Shown here piece by piece: positions 46,265 to 53,611 of a DNA stretch of 64,000 nucleotides (positions are counted from its first letter, which is position 1; each line of letters starts with the position of its first letter). The position numbers were made by a program, and so were the translations under genes. The DNA comes from Nitrospirota bacterium (GTDB taxonomy: Bacteria > Nitrospirota > Nitrospiria > Nitrospirales > Nitrospiraceae), in NCBI GenBank assembly GCA_026387665.1, contig JAPLLG010000008.1, positions 62,001-126,000 on the forward strand, written 5' to 3'. The notes beneath the pieces were generated by a model that was not told the DNA's origin, did not search any database, and saw nothing but the letters and a program-made list of their open reading frames with translations.

Positions 46265-46334
46265 CTCGTTCATCGTCTGGGCCACCGCCGAAGGGCGCAA
46301 GATGGCGGCGGGGATCGATCAGTATCTGCGCGCG
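46265..46334 (+). pseudogene. displaced extra copy of the gltD 3' end
   Basis: CATCGTCTGGGCC (46271 on) through GCGCGC aligns with the gltD end at about 45560-45622: 57 of 63 bases identical by hand alignment, without gaps. In the gltD frame it still reads IVWATAEGRKMAAGIDQYLR. Five of the six differences are synonymous, so the copy diverged while under selection as a working gltD, not after duplication. It marks a recombination border of the inserted toxin-antitoxin-like pair. Confidence 0.8.
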
Positions 46335-46449
46335 AACCGGTCAGTTATCCCGTTCAATTCTAGTAGATGCCATACCTCGTCGCTCCCTTGCCTCTCGGAG
46401 CGACCCTTCCGGACTCATCCGAACAGAAGTCTTCTGGAATTCCTTCGGC

Positions 46450-46574
46450 TGCGGTCATATGCGGGTCCTGTCACGGCGAACAGCCCCACCGTGCTCGCAC
46501 CCCGCCCGGTGTAGGGACCCCGCTCCGCGCGGTGGGGCGCCCAGTTCGCCGCGCCACCCGCATATGATCGCAGT
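46450..46574. repeat. 125-bp long palindrome
   Basis: CTGCGGTCATATGCGGGT (46450-46467) is the inverse of ACCCGCATATGATCGCAG (46557-46574) with one mismatch in 18. Inner arms CGGCGAACAGCCCCACCG and CGGTGGGGCGCCCAGTTCGC also pair, with a bulge. The whole could fold into one long hairpin. No coding signal. Its sequence is unrelated to the AGCAGGATGC family, though its length is similar. Confidence 0.75.
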
Positions 46575-46589
46575 GCTTCAGTCATTTCC

Positions 46590-46620
46590 AGCTTTCCTTC
46601 TCAGCCAAGCCTCGGTGGGA
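46590..46620 (+). repeat. left 31-bp inverted repeat around the broken gene
   Basis: CAGCTTTCCTTCTCAGCCAA followed by GCCTCGGTGGG is an exact inverse of 47792-47822. Weaker similarity extends about ten bases to each side. The two copies enclose about 1.2 kb. Confidence 0.85.
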
Positions 46621-46757
46621 CCCTGCTTCTTCGGCAAAGTCAGCGAGGAGCCCTGGCGCGCGTGAGCATTTGTCCTCCTCGTCTGGTTGACACAATGTCG
46701 TGTGAAAAGTACGCTGTCTCCATTTCCGGTCCTGTTCTTTATTATGGGGCGTACTGA

Positions 46758-47515
46758 GTGCAACTCACCAGAGAGCAGCGTGAGCAGCTTGTCTTTAAGA
46801 GCTTTGCGGAGACGTGTGGTCTTCTCCCATGTGGAACCTTCAGTAGCAGGCCCATTCCCGAGCCAGATATCCTCTTCATTCCAGATAATGGCTCTCCTCA
46901 AGCATTTGAGCTTGTCGAGATCATCGATAACGACTTTTCCCGCTCAATCGGAGCCCAGCTAAGTACCAAGAACGCCTGCCAAGAGCATCTCGATGTTCTT
47001 CCGGATGATCAGGCCGCCGCTTTCCGGGGGCTCTACTCCGATGCGGACATTTCATCGGCTTCCGGGATTCCCTGACCCTGCGGCAACGAAAGAATTCACT
47101 AGCTCAAGTGTTTGAACAACTAATGGGACTGCCTGCTGGGTTTGTTGGCGAAGTATTTGCTGATGGAGGACCACTTTATGATGTCATAGATCGCATCGCG
47201 ATCTATCGGGGACAGTTCATCGGACCACTCTTTGACGTCCCGTCAGTCGTGAGAGTTGGTGATCCAACCGTAAATGCGATTGCTAGCAAGATGGCGAAGG
47301 TGTATCAGCCGAAGGGAACACTGAGCTTGCTGGCCTACATTGCTATGAACCCAATGTTTCCCGATGAAATCTGGCTCTCGGACCTTGACGAATATTTACT
47401 AACTCTCAACTTAGACTGCCAGTTTCAAAATATCTATATCTATGACGGTAGGTCGAAAAGCGTCAAGCGTACTTGGCATCGAGAGAACAAGAAAATGAAC
47501 GGGGATTCTTTTTGA
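46758..47515 (+). pseudogene. unknown gene broken by a one-base frameshift
   Basis: Two open stretches join if one base is added in the ATTTC run near 47050. The first (GTG at 46758) reads QLTREQREQLVFKSFAETCG and continues to GLYSDADI before running to a false stop. The second then continues as FIGFRDSLTLRQRKNSLAQV and FEQLMGLPAGFVGEVFADGG to WHRENKKMNG at the end. The restored product would be about 250 residues. I do not recognise it. The DNA is more AT-rich than its surroundings. A sequencing error in the T-run would also explain the break. It lies between 31-bp inverted repeats. Confidence 0.65.
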
Positions 47516-47791
47516 TAAAAAGAACAATACTCCCTTCGGTCGAGCCCGTTCGGACGTTCTGGTTACGGACAGGGTTTCTGTCGGGGATAGGATTAAATGC
47601 AAAGTGTGGGGTCGCTGCTTAACTTTGCAGCTTGTTGAGCAGCGAAAACAAAGTAACCAGGCTTCTGTATCTCTCGTGGAGACAGGAAAATGTACTGGGA
47701 GTCTTTTCTAACCTAATTCGCTTTCTCTGCCTATCGACATCTACTCTGAGCGCTGGCATGCTGCCGCGCGACCCCACTGGAAGAACTGGGA
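47516..47791. other. non-coding remnant inside the inverted repeats
   Basis: No convincing gene. CTGCTTAACTTTGCAGC (47611-47627) and nearby GAGCAGCG could form short hairpins. The sequence is AT-richer than the chromosome around it and may be debris of the inserted unit. Confidence 0.3.
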
Positions 47792-47822
47792 CCCACCGAG
47801 GCTTGGCTGAGAAGGAAAGCTG
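47792..47822 (-). repeat. right 31-bp inverted repeat
   Basis: Exact inverse of 46590-46620. Downstream, 47856-47880 holds TTTCACGTTTCACGAG, a unit of the CGTGAAA repeat type, before the PilZ gene end. Confidence 0.85.
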
Positions 47823-47903
47823 AAACTGACTTCGGCTCGCGCCTTTCCCTCATACCTCGCGTTTCACGTTTCACGAGATACGGGCGTTTCGCCGTGGGAA
47901 GGA

Positions 47904-48266
47904 TTACGCGCTGATGGCGGTTAACGTCGAGGTTGCGTAGTCAGGCTGGGCCGGCATGTCCGCCGGTGGCACGATCCCGACAAGATCTGTGACTCGTTCG
48001 CGGTCGCCTTGACTGTACCGAATAAATTCTATTCCAACATGGCCGTCCTTGGACCAGCGAACCACCGAGACTTCTACTGCCAGAGGAGTCCGCTCCTGAG
48101 CTACGGCAATCTGTAGCGCGAGATAGGTCCCCGTGTTCAACGCGACATCGCTGCGCATCTTGCAACCAGTTGGGGAGAGGTCGAGCACGACCCCTTCTCC
48201 GGCGCCGGTATCGCTTTGGATGCTGGCAGAGTAGCCGACGGGAACTCGAAGACATCGTGGTTGCAT
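47904..48266 (-). CDS. PilZ-domain protein
   Basis: A 120-residue single-domain protein. MQPRCLRVPVGYSAS starts the domain with an Arg-rich segment, VVLDLSPTGCKMRSD is the D/NxSxxG motif, and GHVGIEFIRY ends it. PilZ domains bind cyclic di-GMP through RxxxR and (D/N)xSxxG; here the first motif appears as R..R spaced differently, so binding is not certain. The ATG at 48266 follows AGGAGA. Possible roles are pilus, motility or exopolysaccharide control. Confidence 0.78.
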   Translation of the reverse strand: MQPRCLRVPVGYSASIQSDTGAGEGVVLDLSPTGCKMRSDVALNTGTYLALQIAVAQERTPLAVEVSVVRWSKDGHVGIEFIRYSQGDRERVTDLVGIVPPADMPAQPDYATSTLTAISA

Positions 48267-48326
48267 TGTCAGGTCTCCTGTGATTGGCACTAAGGGTGTA
48301 TCGGTAGATATGTGGGAAACTTAACT

Positions 48327-48423
48327 GGCAGGCTGTTGACAAGGGCTGCCAGGGGCGTTCTCGCGGCGCTCAGAGGCTCAACGTACGGCGAGAGTACGAC
48401 TCGCCTCTTCGCTTGCTGCTGCC
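48327..48423. repeat. strongly diverged palindromic repeat copy
   Basis: GGCAGGCTGTTGACAAGG, then GGCGTTCTCG, CTCAACGTACGGCGAGAGTA and CGACTCGCC keep the block order of the repeat family but lack the right terminus. Confidence 0.5.
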
Positions 48424-48514
48424 TCGAATGAGCGTGGCAAGAGGGAGACCTGGCTGCTAGGCATTTTTTGCCGAGAAAGACGGGGGCGGCTAGGGGGCGC
48501 AGGAGGCAGCTGTT

Positions 48515-48643
48515 ACAGGATGCTCAAAAAGGCCGTCCAGCAAGGCCGCAGCGAGTGAAGCACCGAGGCGTACCCTTTAGGATACGTTGAGGGACTGAAC
48601 GATGCGAGAGCGACGCTGGCGGACTTTTTCAGCATTCTGCTAG
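48515..48643. repeat. about 125-bp palindromic repeat
   Basis: ACAGGATGCTCAAAAAGGCC at the left, GCGTACCCTTTAGGATACGT in the centre and GACTTTTTCAGCATTCTGCT at the right. Its right end holds, on the minus strand, the TAG stop codon of the gene at 48640-49092. Confidence 0.88.
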
Positions 48644-49092
48644 GCGAGGAGTCTGGAGGACTCTGCTGCGGCTTTAGTCAGGAGCTTCTTGACGGCAACG
48701 TGAGAGAAAATGACATCGGGATCCCGCTGAAGGGCTTCGTAGTAACTCCGTTTAAACCCGTCTCCTTCCTCCGAAGGGCGAATGAGGGATCGGACTTCTA
48801 TCAGGAAATGCTCGACTTCTACCGGCGACAGGTCGAGCTCGCTCTCCAGGAGGTCATCAATCGAGATCACCAGTTGCGAGATGGGGTGCAGCCAGGTGAA
48901 CCAGGGATCGTTCAGGACTAGTTGTAGGAGTTGGCCGGTTGACTCAACGCGGCCATTGATACGTTCATAGGTCACCTGTTCTGCCAAAATGAGGGACTTA
49001 TGGAGCCCCAGGAGGCCGCCCCGCACGTCGAGGATTTTTTCGCGGAGGACGCAGGATTCCCTGGTCGAAGTTCTGTGCGATACAGCTGCCAT
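48640..49092 (-). CDS. unknown protein, paralogue of the gene at 49397
   Basis: A 150-residue soluble, helical protein without signal peptide or cysteine clusters. Conserved with its neighbour: EQVTYERINGRVES, QLVLNDPWFTWLHPIS and GDGFKRSYYEALQRDPDVI. I know no function; similar proteins of about 150 residues occur in proteobacteria. The stop codon lies in the palindromic repeat. A second repeat separates it from the paralogue. Confidence 0.72.
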   Translation of the reverse strand: MAAVSHRTSTRESCVLREKILDVRGGLLGLHKSLILAEQVTYERINGRVESTGQLLQLVLNDPWFTWLHPISQLVISIDDLLESELDLSPVEVEHFLIEVRSLIRPSEEGDGFKRSYYEALQRDPDVIFSHVAVKKLLTKAAAESSRLLA

Positions 49093-49201
49093 AAGACACC
49101 TTTATTCGATCATTGGGGGAACCTGCGACCTCGGGCACTCAGTCGGGAGGTCGATGCCTGCCTTGTTAGTGTGACTATCGGTCGATTCAGTCCCGTCCTG
49201 T

Positions 49202-49328
49202 AGCAGGATGCTGAAAAAGTCCTCCAGCGGCGTTCTCGCTTCACGAAGAGGCTCAACGTACCACAAGGGTACGCCTCGGTGCTTCACTCGCTGCGGCCTT
49301 GCTGGACGGCTTTTTTGAGCATCCTGTA
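49202..49328. repeat. about 125-bp palindromic repeat between two paralogous genes
   Basis: AGCAGGATGCTGAAAAAGTC at the left, CTCAACGTACCACAAGGGTA in the centre and GGCTTTTTTGAGCATCCTGT at the right. A short extra terminus, GTTCAGCAGCCTGCTAAGG, follows at 49332-49350. Confidence 0.9.
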
Positions 49329-49396
49329 GTTGTTCAGCAGCCTGCTAAGGAGCAGGAATGGAATGTGGAAGGGCTGAGTGGCTTGTGTGGGAAGAG

Positions 49397-49831
49397 TTAG
49401 GCTGCTTTTGCCAGCAGAATGCGTGTGATCTGAAAGTGGGCGAGCACGGCATCGGGGGTTCGCTGGAGGGCCTCGTAGTAGGCGCGCTCGAATCTGTCGC
49501 CCTCAACTGAGGGGCGGGTCACGCTGCGCACAGCCGTCACAAGATGTTCGAGGGTTTCCTGGGTGAGGTCACACGCGTCGTCGCCCAGGAGTTGATCGAT
49601 CCTGACTAATAGATCCAGGACGGGGCAGAGCCAGGTGAACCAGGAATCGTGGAGCACCAAATGGAGGAGCTCGTCCGGCGATTCGACGCGGCCGTGGATG
49701 CGTTCGTAGGTGAGTTGCTCCGCCGTAATCAACGCGCTATAGAGCGACAGGAGCCTCTCGCGCATCTCCAGCAGCGTGCAGCGCAGAGGGTTGTCTTGGA
49801 CTGGCGGAGTCGAGGGTGACGATGGTGCCAT
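49397..49831 (-). CDS. unknown protein, paralogue of the gene at 48640
   Basis: A 144-residue helical protein. EQLTYERIHGRVESPDELLH, LHDSWFTWLCPVLDLLVRID and GDRFERAYYEALQRTPDAVL align with the downstream neighbour without large gaps, about half identical by eye. The pair probably arose by tandem duplication. Function unknown. An acid-rich middle region differs between the two. Confidence 0.72.
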   Translation of the reverse strand: MAPSSPSTPPVQDNPLRCTLLEMRERLLSLYSALITAEQLTYERIHGRVESPDELLHLVLHDSWFTWLCPVLDLLVRIDQLLGDDACDLTQETLEHLVTAVRSVTRPSVEGDRFERAYYEALQRTPDAVLAHFQITRILLAKAA

Positions 49832-49912
49832 AGAGTTAGTGTAGCAGAGCTTTCGCAGAATGGAGTCGCTGCCACGACGCGAGGAAGCCGGTGCGGACGA
49901 TGCCGTCTCTTC

Positions 49913-50617
49913 TTAGCGCCCGATTCGAGTGGCGAACTGGGCAAAAAGTTCCCCCGTGAGGTAGCCGGTGTTGGCTGGGTCGATGGCGTCCTTGCGGCGG
50001 AGGTAGTCGTTGAGGATTTTGCCGTCGGCGGTTTTATGGACGTGCGGGAGGGCGAGGTTCATGCGGTAGCGCTCGACCGCGCCGGCCACGCGGCTGATAA
50101 AGAGGATGGTGCCATCGGGCTCTTGCCATTCGACGATCCCGACGTGCGTCAGCGGATCGTTCACCTTGCCATCCCCGTTATAGTCCCAGGTGTTATTGAA
50201 GAAGACGAGATCGCCTGGGTGGACGACCGGCCCTCGATGGAGGGTGCCGTACTGACGCACATGGGCATCGATGAGCCGGACTCCATTGGCGTTGGGATCG
50301 CGCGCGCTACTGTCGTAGAGATCGATGCCGTGCTTTAGGAAGATGGCGCGGGTGACGCCGGCGCAGTCGTAGGCGATCGGGCGGCCGTTGACCTCAAGGG
50401 TGCTGGCTCCGATGAGTTGGGTGGCGGTGCGGACGATGGCGGCTCGATGGGGGCTGGCGTCTTCCCTCTGGCAACAGGCCTGGCGGTCGGTGGAGATTGT
50501 CTGGCTTCCGGCACAGCCGGTTACGGTGATCGCTGCGATCAGAAGAATCAGGCGAGATCTCGTGGCTCGTCTGGCGGTTGTGTCAGCGCGCATGGGGCTG
50601 TGAGTATCGGCCATCAT
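49913..50617 (-). CDS. NlpC/P60- or CHAP-like amidase lipoprotein
   Basis: A 234-residue protein. The N-terminal signal segment ends in AAITVTGCAG, a lipobox. The probable catalytic Cys is in IAYDCAGVTRAIF and the His in DPLTHVGIVEWQ, the order of NlpC/P60 peptidases, with PGDLVFF between. DYNGDGKVND resembles a calcium-binding loop. It should cut peptide bonds in peptidoglycan stems. I use the ATG at 50617; the frame is open further upstream, through the next gene. It lies 26 bases after the SUMF1-domain gene. Confidence 0.75.
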   Translation of the reverse strand: MMADTHSPMRADTTARRATRSRLILLIAAITVTGCAGSQTISTDRQACCQREDASPHRAAIVRTATQLIGASTLEVNGRPIAYDCAGVTRAIFLKHGIDLYDSSARDPNANGVRLIDAHVRQYGTLHRGPVVHPGDLVFFNNTWDYNGDGKVNDPLTHVGIVEWQEPDGTILFISRVAGAVERYRMNLALPHVHKTADGKILNDYLRRKDAIDPANTGYLTGELFAQFATRIGR

Positions 50618-50643
50618 GAATGTGCCGTAGCTTAAGCAACGGG

Positions 50644-51579
50644 CTATTTTACAACGGTCGGTGTTTCTTCTTGAACGGTCGATTGCGCGCAGCGAAATCC
50701 GATGGCGGGGGACCGTTGATCCGGCGCTGACCCGCCACGGGTCGCGGTTCGGAGCATGATCTGGTTGCTTTTCCAGGAGCCGCCGCGGACGCTCTTGTAG
50801 CGCCCGCTGGTCGGGCCAGGCGGATTGCGCTCCGGCATATAGGCGTAGTAGTCGAACCCGAACCAGTCTTGCACCCATTCGGCGACGTTTCCCGCTGTAT
50901 GGTGGAGGCCATAGGGGCTCTTGCCTGCGTCATGCGAATCCACCGCCGCGAGAATGGGGATTTCATGCATGTGGTGCTGCCCGAACATGGCGAGGGTTTG
51001 GTCGGGATCCGCTTTCCCCCAGGGAAAGAGTCCGCCGTCCGGTCCTCTCGCCGCTTTCTCCCACTCCGCTTCCGTCGGAAGCCGTTTGTGCTTTGCCGCG
51101 CAGAGATCTTTCGCTTCGGTCCAGGTGACATAGAGGGCGGGCCACCGGCTGAGAGTCTGGTCCGAGACGGAATGGATCGTGATGACGTGCCAGATGAGTT
51201 TTTGCAGCTCGTCCGACGGATGGAGCTTCTGCTGTTGCAGGAAAGCCAGATATTCCCCGAGGCTCACTTCGTCGCGATCGATCTCGTAGCGGTCCAGCCA
51301 GACGCGATGTTGCGGCAGCTCCGTATTGTCGAACTGGGTCCAGTTTCCATAGGGGTCGTCATCCACTCGCTTGCTGCCGAGCAGGAACGGACCGGCTGGG
51401 ATTGTGACGATTGGCGAGGCCTGAGCCAGTGCTGCGATTCCGGCCAAATGGCGGGCCAGTTCCGGCGATGACTTGGCCCCGGCCATCACGTCTTGCGGCC
51501 CTCCCATGACGATGAGGAGCAAGAGCGCGCTCGCTCCGATCCACTCGGGCCATTGATTCGGCTGAGTCTTATCCCGCAC
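50644..51579 (-). CDS. exported SUMF1/FGE-domain protein
   Basis: A 311-residue protein with an N-terminal hydrophobic segment (ASALLLLIVMGG) and a formylglycine-generating-enzyme-like fold: IPAGPFLLGSKR, RLPTEAEWEKAARG, GNVAEWVQDWFGFDYY and SVRGGSWKSN. The copper-binding catalytic cysteines of true FGE are not evident near the C-terminus (only FRCAQS), so it is likely a non-catalytic or different-role member, as in many bacterial envelope proteins. GTG start with AGGGA upstream. No sulfatase gene is nearby. Confidence 0.82.
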   Translation of the reverse strand: MRDKTQPNQWPEWIGASALLLLIVMGGPQDVMAGAKSSPELARHLAGIAALAQASPIVTIPAGPFLLGSKRVDDDPYGNWTQFDNTELPQHRVWLDRYEIDRDEVSLGEYLAFLQQQKLHPSDELQKLIWHVITIHSVSDQTLSRWPALYVTWTEAKDLCAAKHKRLPTEAEWEKAARGPDGGLFPWGKADPDQTLAMFGQHHMHEIPILAAVDSHDAGKSPYGLHHTAGNVAEWVQDWFGFDYYAYMPERNPPGPTSGRYKSVRGGSWKSNQIMLRTATRGGSAPDQRSPAIGFRCAQSTVQEETPTVVK

Positions 51580-51650
51580 GCACGTCCCTCCATCCGATGT
51601 TCTCGATTATCCACGCTTCGTTCCAGCTTGTCCACGCCGGGTTCCATGAA

Positions 51651-51679
51651 TTGACCGTGTTGCTGTCCGGCGTTATGCT
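51651..51679 (+). promoter_or_regulatory. sigma-70-type promoter, predicted leaderless
   Basis: TTGACC (51651-51656), a 17-base spacer and TATGCT (51674-51679), with the start codon ATGATG at 51686. The expected transcription start coincides with the start codon. Confidence 0.55.
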
Positions 51680-51685
51680 CGCACC

Positions 51686-52375
51686 ATGATGACTTGTCGT
51701 AGGGTTCTGGTCATGGTCCTATCGCTGGTGACGGGGTTGTTCTGTCTGTCTGGGGCGATAGCCGGGTCGGATCAGAACGGCGCGGTCATTCCCGCCGAAG
51801 ATTACGCGCTTTATGACCAGGTGGTGACGAGCAAGTTCCTGACGTCGGCGGCTCGGCTCGTCGTCATCGAACGAATGACGAGGTTTCGTCTCGCTCCGGA
51901 TCAGGAAGAATCGCCGACGGTCGAAAACTTTCGTGAAGGGGGCTATTTCGGCGACGAACTGTCATTGGAGCTGATCCGGGGATTTATCCTGCTCAATCGG
52001 CAGCCGAGCCGGCTTGCAGGGCGATTTCATTTCGGTGTCGGCTACCGGTTCGCCACGGGGGATACGATTGAAGAACCGGAAGTGTCCCTGGCTCGTCCGG
52101 TCACGGTGGCCTATGGGAGGTCGGTTCAAGCACCCTCAGTTCTGGAGCGCCTGGCCTTTTCTCGCGTGGCGCGAAGTCCTCGTAACGATCAGGCCCTGCT
52201 CTATGTCGAAATCCTTCGTCCTGATGGGACTGGCGCGGGTTTTCTATTCTGGTTTGTTCGCCGGGGACGAGAATGGACGATCCTTGATACGGAAGTCGTC
52301 TGGGCCATCCAAGCTCCGGAAGAAGAGAAGGAGCTTGCAGGACCGGAGGAAGAGGCTCCGCTCCTTGCGCCGTGA
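51686..52375 (+). CDS. unknown exported protein
   Basis: A 229-residue protein with a clear signal peptide (VLVMVLSLVTGLFCLSGAIA, cleavage near residue 27). The mature part has mixed helices and strands, for example ALYDQVVTSKFLTSAARLVV and LLYVEILRPDGTGAGFLFWF, and an acidic C-terminal tail rich in Glu. No family recognised. Two adjacent ATG codons at 51686 and 51689 could start it; there is no ribosome binding site, in line with the promoter that abuts it. Confidence 0.7.
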   Translation: MMTCRRVLVMVLSLVTGLFCLSGAIAGSDQNGAVIPAEDYALYDQVVTSKFLTSAARLVVIERMTRFRLAPDQEESPTVENFREGGYFGDELSLELIRGFILLNRQPSRLAGRFHFGVGYRFATGDTIEEPEVSLARPVTVAYGRSVQAPSVLERLAFSRVARSPRNDQALLYVEILRPDGTGAGFLFWFVRRGREWTILDTEVVWAIQAPEEEKELAGPEEEAPLLAP

Positions 52376-52400
52376 GGGGCCAGGACTGTAGCATGCGGGC

Positions 52401-53042
52401 ATGATGCCACGGATGATCCGCAAAACATTTTCCGTCCCGCCCCTCGGCTGCAATTGCTCGATCATCGGAGACCCTGTGACGAAACAGGCGATCGTGGTCG
52501 ATCCGGGCGGCGCGCCGGAGCGGATTTTGCGCGAGGTGCAGCAGCTCGGTCTGACGGTCACGCATATTCTCCATACCCACGCCCATCTCGACCATTTTCT
52601 GGCATCAGGTGACATGAAGCAGGCGACAGGGGCGACCCTGTGCTTGCATCACGATGACTTGGACCTCTGGAAGATGCTGGAGGTGCAATGTGAGCTCTTC
52701 GGCGTCGCCTATGTGCCGGTGCCGCTGCCGGACTATTGGTTGAAGGATGAGGAGAAGCTGCTGATCGGGCAAGTCTCGGTGGTCGCGCTCCACACGCCCG
52801 GTCACACACGAGGGTCGATGAGCTTTCATTTCCCCGGCGACAAATTAGTCTTGGCCGGTGACACGCTTTTTCGCGGCAGCATCGGGCGCACGGATCTCTG
52901 GGGCGGAGATTTCGATACGATCGAGCAATCCATTCGCGAGCGGCTCTATAGTCTGGACGATGCCACGATCGTCGTGACCGGGCATGGACCGGAGACAGAG
53001 ATCGGGATAGAAAAAGAAACGAATCAGTTTGTCCGTCTTTAG
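52401..53042 (+). CDS. metallo-beta-lactamase-fold hydrolase (glyoxalase II-like)
   Basis: A 213-residue enzyme. ILHTHAHLDHFLASGD is the dinuclear metal motif HxHxDH, with later ligands in HTPGHTRGSMSF, LAGDTLFRGSIGRTDL and VVTGHGPETEIG. The short form without the glyoxalase II C-terminal domain matches YcbL-type thioesterases. The TAG stop at 53040-53042 meets the start of a palindromic repeat. Confidence 0.88.
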   Translation: MMPRMIRKTFSVPPLGCNCSIIGDPVTKQAIVVDPGGAPERILREVQQLGLTVTHILHTHAHLDHFLASGDMKQATGATLCLHHDDLDLWKMLEVQCELFGVAYVPVPLPDYWLKDEEKLLIGQVSVVALHTPGHTRGSMSFHFPGDKLVLAGDTLFRGSIGRTDLWGGDFDTIEQSIRERLYSLDDATIVVTGHGPETEIGIEKETNQFVRL

Positions 53043-53169
53043 TAGAACGCTGAAAAAGCCTGCCAGCTTCGTTCTCGGCTCATCGAAATCCTCAACGTGC
53101 CCCTGAGGGCACGCCTTCGGTTTCGACTCGCCTGCGGCCTCGCCGGACAGTCTTTTTGAGCGTTCTACG
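53042..53169. repeat. about 125-bp palindromic repeat between convergent genes
   Basis: GTAGAACGCTGAAAAAGCCT at the left, CTCAACGTGCCCCTGAGGGC in the centre and AGTCTTTTTGAGCGTTCTAC at the right. The changes at the two ends (AGAACGCT and AGCGTTCT) compensate each other, keeping the stem paired. Confidence 0.88.
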
Positions 53170-53229
53170 GGAGAGCGTTTCTTGTTGGGCCGCATCTGCG
53201 GCTCGCCGAAGGCGAGAGACTTGTGAGGG

Positions 53230-53526
53230 CTATTCTTTTTCCATCCTGGCGCGGAGTCGTTCGAGGCGTTTCTGGGTGGACTGTTTGATGAAGGTCATGT
53301 TTTCGGAGAGATGTTGCTCTGCGTTGATTTTGCCTTCTTCTCGCCGTTTCAGTTGGGCCAGCCCGAACTGTGAGATCGAGGGGCCGTCTTCCTGGTTCAG
53401 TTCTTTCCAGACTGCGGCGCATTTGGTCTGTTTGGCCGGGGGATATTTGTCGCAAGGGGGATCGCCCGCCCAGGCTGTGTCCCAACTCACTCCCAGTAGA
53501 ATCGCGACCAGCGCCACTATTCTCAT
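53230..53526 (-). CDS. small exported protein of unknown function
   Basis: A 98-residue protein with signal peptide MRIVALVAILLGVSWDTAWA followed by GDPPCDKYPPAKQTKCAAVW, with two Cys that could pair, and a charged C-terminal helix ending ERLRARMEKE. The ATG at 53526 follows GAAGGAACAG. No family recognised. It converges with the MBL hydrolase gene. Confidence 0.68.
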   Translation of the reverse strand: MRIVALVAILLGVSWDTAWAGDPPCDKYPPAKQTKCAAVWKELNQEDGPSISQFGLAQLKRREEGKINAEQHLSENMTFIKQSTQKRLERLRARMEKE

Positions 53527-53583
53527 CGTCTGTTCCTTCACGGCATAATCGGCGTTTCGTCTCTTGCCTTGTAGCTGATCGGC

Positions 53584-53611
53584 GCCAGCGGACTGTTTCA
53601 GCATCCTGCTA
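53584..53611. repeat. repeat-family terminus at the trpS stop codon
   Basis: GACTGTTTCAGCATCCTGCT then AGA is one end of the palindromic repeat. On the minus strand its TAG (53611-53609) is the trpS stop. Confidence 0.65.

Noticed and set aside
46302-46514. An open frame covering the gltD tail copy and the palindrome
   Set aside because: The start lies inside the copied gltD tail and the rest reads through a palindrome; no sign of an independent gene.
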